Below are positions 8,768 to 16,129 of a DNA stretch of 50,362 bases, one piece after another. The stretch is from Cyclobacteriaceae bacterium (GTDB lineage Bacteria > Bacteroidota > Bacteroidia > Cytophagales > Cyclobacteriaceae), in the NCBI GenBank assembly GCA_958296015.1, contig CATQIH010000031.1, forward strand, positions 1 through 50,362, given 5' to 3'. The position numbers were made by a program, and so were the translations under genes. The notes under the pieces were generated by a model. The model had not been told where the DNA came from, searched no databases, and saw only the letters and a program-made list of their open reading frames with translations. Positions within the stretch are counted from its first letter, which is position 1, and each line of letters opens with the position of its first letter.

Positions 8768-9241
8768 CTACTTTACCTTATAAAATTGAGTAAACCAAAC
8801 CATTTTAAATGCTTTGTTTGCTTCTTTTCTGTGATTGCGCAGGTAAAGTAACTGATACACAAGATAATAACTTGTCAGGGAAACGGAAACAGCAATGAGC
8901 AGATTACCTATCATAAACTTACCTGAATAATGATAAACCTCGTTCAACAGTTCATAGGCAAAACGAATATCCGGATTAGGCGTAAACATCATATCACCCA
9001 AAATATAACATAACCAGTAAACAGGAATCAATACTACAGGGTTCCAGATAGAAAAGGCGACAATAATGCCAAGTCTGTTGATTTTTTTGTATAAAAATGA
9101 AACAAACAATGCGACAAAAATACCAAACCCAGGGGTAGGCAGGATGGCGATCAACGTGCCTATGGCAAAACCCAAGGCCAGCGATTCTGGACTGGCTTGC
9201 GTATTGATAAGATCAGCGTACAGTTTTTTTATTTTATTCAT
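8768..9241 (-). CDS. DUF2062 membrane protein
   Basis: From the ATG at 9241 (MNKIKKLYADLINTQASPES) the product is 157 aa. It has the DUF2062 signature: S-P-E-S-L-A-L-G-F-A-I-G-T near the N terminus, then T-P-x-P-G-F-G-type turns, a basic loop and two or three hydrophobic segments (about 25-60, 65-90 and 115-135). DUF2062 proteins are small inner-membrane proteins of unknown function, sometimes beside or fused to glycosyltransferases. An upstream TTG-like start would add a non-homologous stretch, so I prefer 9241. A well-formed promoter and a palindrome precede it. The DprE1-like gene starts 39 bases downstream and could be co-transcribed. Confidence 0.8.
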   Translation of the reverse strand: MNKIKKLYADLINTQASPESLALGFAIGTLIAILPTPGFGIFVALFVSFLYKKINRLGIIVAFSIWNPVVLIPVYWLCYILGDMMFTPNPDIRFAYELLNEVYHYSGKFMIGNLLIAVSVSLTSYYLVYQLLYLRNHRKEANKAFKMVWFTQFYKVK

Positions 9242-9250
9242 AAATAAGAA

Positions 9251-9272
9251 TAATATTACATTTGTAATATTA
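9251..9272. promoter_or_regulatory. Perfect 10-bp inverted repeat between DUF2062 and rarA (candidate operator)
   Basis: The half-site TAATATTACA (9251-9260) is followed by two T and its exact reverse complement TGTAATATTA (9263-9272). It lies just downstream of the DUF2062 -7 box, over the expected transcription start. On the plus strand it contains TACATTTG (9257-9264), a match to the -7 consensus that could serve rarA. A protein bound here could affect both genes. The regulator is not known. Confidence 0.55.
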
Positions 9273-9277
9273 TAAGA

Positions 9278-9308
9278 CAAAACTATATTTAAATATTAAT
9301 ATAATCAA
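9278..9308 (-). promoter_or_regulatory. Bacteroidota-type promoter for DUF2062
   Basis: On the minus strand a TTG (complement of 9306-9308) is followed after 20 bases by TAGTTTTG (complement of 9278-9285), a full match to the -33 TTG / -7 TAnnTTTG consensus. The -7 box ends 36 bases before the DUF2062 ATG. Confidence 0.6.
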
Positions 9309-9350
9309 GTATGTCTAGGTATAAATTTTTTATCATTTAATATTTTTTCT

Positions 9351-10619
9351 GTGTTCAATCAGAATCAACCATTGGCAGAAAGGCTAAGGCCGCAATCCAT
9401 TGATGAGATCACCGGACAGCAGCACCTGTTAGGGCCGCAGGGTATCATTCGTAGTATGCTAAAATCCAATCATCTGCCTTCTATCATCTTCTGGGGGCCA
9501 CCGGGTGTAGGCAAAACCACGCTGGCCATTGCCATTGCCAACCAGATGCGAGCGCATATATCTTTCCTGAGTGCGATCAGTGCCGGGGTGAAAGAAGTGC
9601 GTGAAGTAATTTACAAAGCAGAGACGCGTACCCGGTCTATTCTATTTATTGATGAAATCCACCGATTCAATAAGTCACAGCAGGATGCGCTGCTGGGAGC
9701 CGTAGAAAAGGGCATCCTCACGCTGATCGGTGCTACTACAGAAAATCCATCTTTTGAAGTAAATGCCGCTTTGCTGTCGCGCTGCCAGGTATACCGGCTC
9801 CATGAGCTAAGCGAGGAAGAAATGAAGCAACTTGTGCTACATGCTTTGCAAACAGATGAGCAGCTCCAGCGTAAAAACGTGCAGTTGTTGGAATTGGGTG
9901 CCCTCTTTCAACTTAGTGGAGGTGATGCCAGGAAGCTACTTAATCTTCTAGAAAATGTAGTGATGAGCGCGGAGAGGGCGGAGGTGAACATCACAGATGA
10001 GGCGGTGGTGAAGGTGGCGCAAAACAAAGTAGCACTCTATGACAAACAAGGGGAGCAGCATTATGATATTGTTTCAGCTTTTATCAAATCTATCCGTGGC
10101 AGCGATCCGAATGCTGCGGTATACTACCTGGCCAGAATGATCGCCGGAGGAGAAGACCCGAAATTTATAGCCCGCAGGCTACTGATTGCAGCTTCCGAAG
10201 ACATTGGCAATGCCAATCCTACCGCACTTGTGCTGGCCACGAATTGTTTTCAGGCCGTCAATTTTGTAGGTTATCCTGAAGCGGAGATCATTCTTTCGCA
10301 ATGCACCACGTATCTGGCTACATCGCCCAAAAGCAACGCGAGCTACATGGCCATCAAAAAGGCCAAGCAGAAGGTAGCAGAAACCGGTGACTTGCCGGTG
10401 CCGCTCCATTTGCGCAATGCACCTACCCGCCTGATGAAGGAAAGCGGATACGGGGCAGGCTACCAATATGCACACGATTATCCGCAAAATTTTGTAGACC
10501 AGGAATTTCTACCCGACCATATTCAAAATACAGCTTTTTACAAGCCCGGAGACAACCCTAGAGAAACTGAGATCAGAAAACGTATGCAAACCCTCTGGGG
10601 GGATAAGTATGGTTATTAA
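9351..10619 (+). CDS. rarA: Replication-associated recombination protein RarA (MgsA)
   Basis: This AAA+ ATPase of the clamp-loader/RuvB type acts at stalled replication forks. The 422-aa product has Walker [10 protein letters not shown] (49-57), Walker [11 protein letters not shown] (Asp101-Glu102), sensor 1 in [13 protein letters not shown], an arginine finger in ALLSRCQV, and the C-terminal RarA region ([32 protein letters not shown]). The gene starts with GTG at 9351, directly before the conserved [17 protein letters not shown]; no in-frame ATG is available upstream. An 8-bp stem (10626-10633 with 10656-10663) lies just past the stop and overlaps the end of the converging gene, so it may act as a weak terminator. 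Confidence 0.95.
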   Translation: MFNQNQPLAERLRPQSIDEITGQQHLLGPQGIIRSMLKSNHLPSIIFWGPPGVGKTTLAIAIANQMRAHISFLSAISAGVKEVREVIYKAETRTRSILFIDEIHRFNKSQQDALLGAVEKGILTLIGATTENPSFEVNAALLSRCQVYRLHELSEEEMKQLVLHALQTDEQLQRKNVQLLELGALFQLSGGDARKLLNLLENVVMSAERAEVNITDEAVVKVAQNKVALYDKQGEQHYDIVSAFIKSIRGSDPNAAVYYLARMIAGGEDPKFIARRLLIAASEDIGNANPTALVLATNCFQAVNFVGYPEAEIILSQCTTYLATSPKSNASYMAIKKAKQKVAETGDLPVPLHLRNAPTRLMKESGYGAGYQYAHDYPQNFVDQEFLPDHIQNTAFYKPGDNPRETEIRKRMQTLWGDKYGY

Positions 10620-10648
10620 GGCAAGAAAGACCGGAGTAAACAATCGCT

Positions 10649-11170
10649 TCATTTTCGGTCTTTTGGCTTCTGTCCCGCAGTGGCAACTGCCGGTGAGGCA
10701 CCACTGCCAGCTTCCAACTTCAGGCTTCCCACTTTCAACTTATACGAGGCATTCGCTTTTGCTACATCAACGATAAACCGGCCCTTGAGTAGCCTTCTGC
10801 CCAGCAGTACCGGAAATTTCATTTTTTCGCGATCGGCCAGCGTAAATTCAGCCATAAACGTCTGGTCAAAAAGCGTGACAGGACATTTGATCGTATAGCG
10901 ATACTCAATATCACCAAAAGAGCTTTTGATCTTCTTTTCAGTAAAATTGCTGGTTTTGAATGCTCTATGGTTGTAAGCATCGTGAGATGGGTCCAGCAAG
11001 CAGAAAGAGATCATTTCCTGCCCATCCTTCTGGATAAGTTTTACCTGGTGGCAGTGAATGGCAGAGGTAGTCGCGCCGGTATCTATGCGGCAGGGCAGAT
11101 CAGTAAGCTCAAATTCCGGGATGTCGATTTTATCTCTGGTGCCAATAGTGGTCTTCTGTATTTTTTTCAT
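10649..11170 (-). CDS. Retropepsin-like protein of the RimK/LysX-associated 'ATP-dependent zinc protease' family
   Basis: The 173-aa soluble protein has an aspartic-protease-like motif Asp30-Thr31-Gly32 in CRIDTGATTSAIH, then F-P-V-L-L-G-R-R at about residues 120-127, both hallmarks of the PF05618-type family often found beside ATP-grasp RimK genes. The family name suggests a zinc protease, but the fold is retropepsin-like and catalytic activity is not well established. No RimK homologue lies in this window. The C-terminal 30 residues (KVGSLKLEAGSGASPAVATA) are low-complexity and probably disordered. Its ATG overlaps the upstream serine hydrolase stop as ATGA, so translation is coupled. Confidence 0.8.
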   Translation of the reverse strand: MKKIQKTTIGTRDKIDIPEFELTDLPCRIDTGATTSAIHCHQVKLIQKDGQEMISFCLLDPSHDAYNHRAFKTSNFTEKKIKSSFGDIEYRYTIKCPVTLFDQTFMAEFTLADREKMKFPVLLGRRLLKGRFIVDVAKANASYKLKVGSLKLEAGSGASPAVATAGQKPKDRK

Positions 11171-12366
11171 TGTAAAAGTGTATCTTCAGTATTGGGGTAC
11201 TCCATTAGATCCAGTAGGTTTCTGGTACTTACAAATTTGCTCCAGTCTGTATTGGATAACACAATAATGGTTTGCTCTTTATCAAGCACTCTGATAAAAT
11301 GGGTGCGAAAACCTTTCCACCAGCCACTGTGAAACACAATCTTACTGCAATCAGGTTGTGTATTGATCCGCCAGCCCAGTCCATAATTATCATTGTCATA
11401 CAACCGCTCGTGGTAAGGAAAGAAGGCTTCGTTCAATGTCTTTTTGCTGAGCAACGTACCATTGTACAGTGCCTGATCCAGTTTAAACAAATCATCTACT
11501 GTAGAATATACGCCTTTATCACCTACCACACCGTTCAGATAGGTATTGTCTGCTTTTACACGTCTGCGGGAGTAACCCACCGCTGCATTGGCAATAGCTT
11601 CCTCATTAAAATAATCGTAGATCACTGTATTGGTCATACCTAACGGAGCAAACATAAATCTCTCCATAAAAGTCTTGAAGGGCAGGCTGGTTACTTTTTC
11701 TATAATGGAAGCCAACAGGGCGTAGTTGGTATTGGAATAGTTGTAGTGTACATCGGGCAGGTAATAAACATCTGGGTGATAAGTTTTCATTAGGCAGAGT
11801 ACATCATCGTTGGTGATAGGTGTTTTTCTGTCTACCCAGTATTCATCGGCAAAATACATATAATTAGGAAGCCCCGACTTATGGGTGAGCAACATACGAA
11901 TAGTGATGCCCGGATAAGGAAAATCTGGTAAAAACTTCTGCACACTGTCTTCCAGCGAAAGCCATTTTTTTTCTTTCAGCATCAACACGGCCAGAGCAGT
12001 GAGCGGCTTGGACACCGAGGCAAGCTGAAACGGCGTACTGGTGGTTAGTGTGTCTTTTTCTTTAAAATCTGCATAACCGAAGGAGTTTTCATAAATGATC
12101 TTGCCTTTCTCTGCAAATAGTACAGTGCCGTTGAATAAGTTATTTTTATAATACCTGGTAAAAAAAGAGTCGATATGTGCGGCTCTTGCTTGGAGCATTT
12201 GTTCATACACGGTGTCTGCTTTTGCCTCCACCTGTATGGCAGGTTCTTGCCTGACTGTATCTTCCGCAATAAGAGGAGTCTTCTCTACTTCTGTACGGAA
12301 GCAACCACTCATACTAAGCAAAAAACAAAGTATAGCCACAGAAAGTCTACAATTTCTTAATTCCAA
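11167..12366 (-). CDS. Serine hydrolase of the beta-lactamase/DD-peptidase class C family (lipoprotein)
   Basis: The 399-aa product carries a lipoprotein signal with lipobox LSMSGC (Cys22), then a penicillin-binding/esterase fold: S-x-x-K at Ser117-Lys120 (ASVSKPL), Y-S-N at 210-212, and a final H-S-G (VFHSGWWKG). These are the three class C motifs shared by AmpC, D-aminopeptidases and EstB-type esterases, so substrate cannot be called; resistance is not implied. The start is TTG at 12366: there is no upstream ATG before a stop, and this start gives arginines ahead of the hydrophobic core. The last 4 bases overlap the next gene's start. Confidence 0.85.
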   Translation of the reverse strand: MELRNCRLSVAILCFLLSMSGCFRTEVEKTPLIAEDTVRQEPAIQVEAKADTVYEQMLQARAAHIDSFFTRYYKNNLFNGTVLFAEKGKIIYENSFGYADFKEKDTLTTSTPFQLASVSKPLTALAVLMLKEKKWLSLEDSVQKFLPDFPYPGITIRMLLTHKSGLPNYMYFADEYWVDRKTPITNDDVLCLMKTYHPDVYYLPDVHYNYSNTNYALLASIIEKVTSLPFKTFMERFMFAPLGMTNTVIYDYFNEEAIANAAVGYSRRRVKADNTYLNGVVGDKGVYSTVDDLFKLDQALYNGTLLSKKTLNEAFFPYHERLYDNDNYGLGWRINTQPDCSKIVFHSGWWKGFRTHFIRVLDKEQTIIVLSNTDWSKFVSTRNLLDLMEYPNTEDTLLQ

Positions 12367-12481
12367 ATCAACGGTATTTTTATGCTTTAAACGATCAAGG
12401 CACTACTTATTTTATGCAATGTAGAAAATATGTTGATCATCGTAAACGTCTTGAATAACCTTTTGAAAACACTGAATACAC

Positions 12482-12514
12482 ATAACAGATTAAAGTGTTA
12501 TACTTTTCTGTTAT
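12482..12514. other. AT-rich stem-loop upstream of DUF1800
   Basis: ATAACAGA (12482-12489) pairs with TCTGTTAT (12507-12514), and inside it AAAGT (12492-12496) pairs with ACTTT (12502-12506) around the loop GTTAT. This gives 13 base pairs with one small internal loop. It sits in the 270-base divergent gap 12367-12636, which otherwise holds only AT-rich sequence with no open frame or exact promoter match that I can see. It has no T run, so it is not a typical terminator. Confidence 0.4.
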
Positions 12515-12636
12515 TATGCAATACTTTTCAAAGTAAGCCAATTCCTTATTTTGTATTATAAAATCTTATTGTATAATAATATTAATCAATATGTGTATTG
12601 TTTTTGAAGGATAGCAACAGACCAAACGCTGTTGCT

Positions 12637-14289
12637 ATGAATTTATTGACTCCCAATACCGACAAACTCGGAAAGAAACACGCCGCACATCTGCTCAGAC
12701 GCCTTACTTTTGGTGCCAGCAGAACAGAGATAGACCTCTACGCCCAACTGACACCCCAACAGGCTTGTAATAAGTTGCTGGCCGAGCTACCTGAAAGAAC
12801 AGAACCTGTGAGCTCTTCGGGTAGCCGGTCATGGCTGCAGCTATCAGCCACCGACGAATCCTTGGATCATGGTGCACTCAAAGAAAATGTACTGGCCTGG
12901 TGGCTGGATGAAATGATCAATGCTGAGTTGTCTGCCATACCTAAGCTCACCTTTTTCCTACACACGCATTTTACCACCATTGCCAGCAGACTAGACTTCA
13001 GCCATGCTTTGTATTATCAGATCAAATTGTTCAGATATTATACACAGGGAAGCCTCAAAGAGCTGTCAAAAGATATTTGTATGGACAATGCCATGTTGCG
13101 GCACCTGGATGGTGTGCTGAACGAAAAAGGCAGACCTAATGAAAACTATGCCAGAGAGTTTCTGGAGCTGTATACCATTGGCAAAGGACCACAAAAAGGC
13201 CCGGGCGACTATACCAACTATACCGAAGAAGATATAGTGGCAGCGGCTAAGGTGTTTTCCGGTTATAAGCAGGATAAGACTTTTTCTAACTTGCAAGAGA
13301 CACACGGTTGTGCCACAGTAAGGCTTGAACTCAACGGTCAGCAACTGGCCTCACAACACGATGCTTCTGTCAAACAATTCAGCGCGGCATTTAACAATCA
13401 AACCATTGCTCCTTCGGAAACAATCGACGGACGAACTACGGAAGATGCTGCACTAGGCGAGATTACGCAGTTTGTAGACATGGTTTTTGCGCAGAAAGAA
13501 ACAGCCCGCCATTTCTGTAGAAAGCTCTACCGGTTCTTTGTGTACTATCGTATCACAGAAGAAGCAGAGCAAAGCGTCATTGACCCACTAGCAGATATAC
13601 TCATAGAAAATGATTACGTTCTGGTACCCGTGCTAACGGCCCTGCTCAGCAGTCAGCATTTCTATGACGACGATAATGCCATGCTGGAAGATGATGTCAA
13701 TGGAGCCATTATCAAATCCCCACTGGACATTACCATCGGTGCATTACGGTTTTTTGGTATGTCGCTACCCGATACCACCCGGCAGGGCGGTTATGCCGAA
13801 ACATACGCAAAAGGCGTGATGAAATTTCTGGCACTACAGGGACTTGCCTTGTACGAACCTTTTGAGGTAGCAGGCTATCCGGCTTATCATCAGTATCCGG
13901 CTTATCACCGCAACTGGATCACGCCCAACTACCTGGCCCGCCGCTATGAATACGCTAAAAAGATACTGGAAGGCATCAAGGCAGAAGATGAAAGTATCCT
14001 GTATCAGTTTGATATAGTAGCCTATGTGTCTGACCCTGCCAGTATTACAGACCCACTGAATCCAACACTGATGGTAGAAGAACTGGTTGGCTACATGCTG
14101 CCCGAGATCATCACCGAAGAAAGATTCAACTATTACCTGAAAGTAATTCTGCTGGACGATCTGTCTGAAAAGAACTGGCAGATAGAATGGCAGAAATATA
14201 AAAATACCGGAAACGATGCTGCTGTCAGAATCCAGCTAGAAAATCTGGTCAAAACCATCATGCAGTCTCCCGAATACCAATTATCCTGA
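12637..14289 (+). CDS. DUF1800 domain-containing protein
   Basis: From ATG 12637 (MNLLTPNTDKLGKKHAAHLL) the protein is 550 aa. DUF1800 features are visible: H-L-L-R-R-L-T-F-G-A near the start, FFLHTHFTTIASR, REFLELYTIGKGP, YTEEDIVAAAKVFSGY, and the C-terminal Y-P-A-Y-H-x-x-P-A-Y-H-R-N-W-I-T. The function is unknown; the gene almost always pairs with DUF1501, as here (14 bases apart). An in-frame TTG at 12598 would add 13 residues with no added homology. I see no Sec or Tat signal and no sorting domain, although the partner appears secreted. Confidence 0.88.
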   Translation: MNLLTPNTDKLGKKHAAHLLRRLTFGASRTEIDLYAQLTPQQACNKLLAELPERTEPVSSSGSRSWLQLSATDESLDHGALKENVLAWWLDEMINAELSAIPKLTFFLHTHFTTIASRLDFSHALYYQIKLFRYYTQGSLKELSKDICMDNAMLRHLDGVLNEKGRPNENYAREFLELYTIGKGPQKGPGDYTNYTEEDIVAAAKVFSGYKQDKTFSNLQETHGCATVRLELNGQQLASQHDASVKQFSAAFNNQTIAPSETIDGRTTEDAALGEITQFVDMVFAQKETARHFCRKLYRFFVYYRITEEAEQSVIDPLADILIENDYVLVPVLTALLSSQHFYDDDNAMLEDDVNGAIIKSPLDITIGALRFFGMSLPDTTRQGGYAETYAKGVMKFLALQGLALYEPFEVAGYPAYHQYPAYHRNWITPNYLARRYEYAKKILEGIKAEDESILYQFDIVAYVSDPASITDPLNPTLMVEELVGYMLPEIITEERFNYYLKVILLDDLSEKNWQIEWQKYKNTGNDAAVRIQLENLVKTIMQSPEYQLS

Positions 14290-14303
14290 TTTAATCCGCA
14301 AAT

Positions 14304-15962
14304 ATGATAAACAGAAGATCTTTTCTTAGAAAAATACCTGCTATGGCAGGCGGTGCCATGCTGCTAAATAATATTCCGATACAGGCACTGGCACGGCAAG
14401 GTGTTCTCCAACAACTGGCCGCCACCAGCAGCAACGATAATGTGCTGGTCATCATTCAGCTGCATGGTGGCAACGACGGCCTCAATACGATTATCCCGAT
14501 AGATCAGTATGCGCAGTACCTCAACATGCGTCCTAATATCGCCATTCCCGATCACGGGGGAAGGAGGTTCATTGATCTGGATAATACGCTGGCCTCTGCC
14601 TACCAGGTGGGGCTTCATCCTGATATGAGCGGACTCAAAACATTGTATGATCAGGGCAGAGTCAACATCATTCAGTCGGTAGGGTATCAAAACATCAACC
14701 AATCGCACTTCAGAAGCCGTGATATATGGTTTATGGGCGGTGATTATGACGAAACCCTGGATTCCGGATGGATGGGCCGTTACCTGGAAAATATCTATCC
14801 TAACTATCCGGACGCTTACCCCTCCCAGGAAATGCCCGATCCGCTGGGGCTTGAAATCGGCAGCTCTGTGTCGCTGGCCTTTCACCGCAGCAATGGGATT
14901 CCCACTGGAATTGCCGTAGATAATCCGGAGCAGTTTTATAACCTGATCAACAGCGTAGGAGGGGAGCCGCCAGCAGAAGTGGCTAATACTTATTATGGAC
15001 ACGAACTGCAATGGATACTAGATATAGAGAAAAAATCAGACCAGTACGCCGGTCGCCTGAAAGATGTCTATGAAAAAGGCCGTAATAGTTCTGAGGTATC
15101 TTATCCTGAAAAATACCCTTTCAATGCACCTGCCAAAGCCGTAAAGAATGGTATTGGAGCACAGCTCAGGATGATTGCCCGGCTACTGAGCGGTGGCAGC
15201 AAAACCAGGATATTTCTGGCGCGTATTGGGGGCTTTGATACCCACGCGGCGCAGGTAGAAAGCTACGATGCCACTATGGGCACACATGCTTCACTGCTGT
15301 ATCACCTTTCTTCGTCGCTGAGAGCCTTCCAGGACGATCTGAAATCTCTTGGCCTGGAAGACAAGGTGCTCACCATGACCATGTCGGAATTTGGCAGACG
15401 CCCTGCATCCAATGGTAGTTGGGGAACGGATCATGGCACGGCGGCTCCCATGATTGTAGTGGGTAAGCATGTCAACCCAGGTGTGATCGGCAAAAACCCT
15501 GATCTGGCTAATCTTGACCACCACAACCTGAGCGTGCAACATGACTATCGCCAGGTTTTTGGTGCTATTGTTCAGGACTGGTTTCAGGGTGATGCACAGA
15601 TTTTGGAAGAAACCCGTTTTTCTGATTATGTAAAAGGAGAAAATAAAATACCGCTGATCCGCGATTATACACTGGGAAGCCCAGCCGACCAGTTTGTGAG
15701 CGATAGGTTTGCGCTGTATGACTGTGTACCAAACCCGGCGCACGGACTTGTACAGTTTAGCTATAAAATCAATGCTTATCTAAAAGTTGACCTGTCAGTT
15801 TATGATTTGCAGGGGCGGCATATTCAAACTATTGTGCAGGATGATCAACATCCCGGAAGTCACCAGCAAACCCTTGACGTATCTTCATGGAAGAAAGGCA
15901 CATATATATGTATACTAAAAGCGGGTAGCTTTAGAGATCAAAAAAAACTGATTGTGGTTTAA
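14304..15962 (+). CDS. DUF1501 protein with Tat-like signal and T9SS type A sorting domain
   Basis: The 552-aa protein has an N terminus M-I-N-R-R-S-F-L-R-K followed by a hydrophobic stretch and A-L-A-R, a good twin-arginine signal. The DUF1501 body (sulfatase/alkaline-phosphatase-like) shows V-I-I-Q-L-H-G-G-N-D-G-L-N, FLARIGGFDTHAAQVE, T-M-S-E-F-G-R-R and WGTDHGTAAPMIVVG. The last 80 residues (from about DCVPNPAHGLVQFSYK, with LSVYDLQGRHIQTI and ending RDQKKLIVV) form a T9SS type A C-terminal domain. The protein is thus predicted to reach the cell surface or medium. It is translated just after DUF1800, and a strong hairpin follows the stop. Enzyme activity is unproven. Confidence 0.9.
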   Translation: MINRRSFLRKIPAMAGGAMLLNNIPIQALARQGVLQQLAATSSNDNVLVIIQLHGGNDGLNTIIPIDQYAQYLNMRPNIAIPDHGGRRFIDLDNTLASAYQVGLHPDMSGLKTLYDQGRVNIIQSVGYQNINQSHFRSRDIWFMGGDYDETLDSGWMGRYLENIYPNYPDAYPSQEMPDPLGLEIGSSVSLAFHRSNGIPTGIAVDNPEQFYNLINSVGGEPPAEVANTYYGHELQWILDIEKKSDQYAGRLKDVYEKGRNSSEVSYPEKYPFNAPAKAVKNGIGAQLRMIARLLSGGSKTRIFLARIGGFDTHAAQVESYDATMGTHASLLYHLSSSLRAFQDDLKSLGLEDKVLTMTMSEFGRRPASNGSWGTDHGTAAPMIVVGKHVNPGVIGKNPDLANLDHHNLSVQHDYRQVFGAIVQDWFQGDAQILEETRFSDYVKGENKIPLIRDYTLGSPADQFVSDRFALYDCVPNPAHGLVQFSYKINAYLKVDLSVYDLQGRHIQTIVQDDQHPGSHQQTLDVSSWKKGTYICILKAGSFRDQKKLIVV

Positions 15963-15980
15963 TGTTTGTAGTATTAAGTG

Positions 15981-16011
15981 AAATCTTCAGAGGCCAACGC
16001 CCTGAAGATTT
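15981..16011 (+). terminator. Hairpin terminator after DUF1800-DUF1501
   Basis: A perfect 10-bp stem (AAATCTTCAG at 15981-15990 with CTGAAGATTT at 16002-16011) is extended inward by GGC/GCC after one bulged A, with the loop CAAC. It lies 19 bases after the DUF1501 stop. The 3' side ends in TTT then CTATCTT, so the T tract is short. The position strongly suggests termination. Confidence 0.7.
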
Positions 16012-16098
16012 CTATCTTAGTGTAGAAAAGATCATTCAATACAATATTTTTATAAATATTTCATGATTTTTTTATATTAGATTAACAAAAAATAGTGC

Positions 16099-16106
16099 TA
16101 TTTTTG
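16099..16106 (+). promoter_or_regulatory. Candidate -7 element for the membrane glycosyltransferase
   Basis: TATTTTTG matches TAnnTTTG exactly and lies 23 bases before the ATG at 16130, in an AT-rich stretch after a terminator. No TTG is found 18-20 bases upstream, so this is a half match only. Confidence 0.35.
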
Positions 16107-16129
16107 TCAATGACTATTTTTTATACAAT

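Noticed and set aside
11167-12366. Beta-lactamase resistance gene
   Set aside because: Class C motifs are shared by many peptidases and esterases. The lipoprotein signal and neighbours do not point to antibiotic resistance.
13860-13920. Short direct repeat in DUF1800 (PAYHQ / PAYHR)
   Set aside because: This is part of the conserved C-terminal motif of the DUF1800 family, not a recent duplication or mobile-element footprint.
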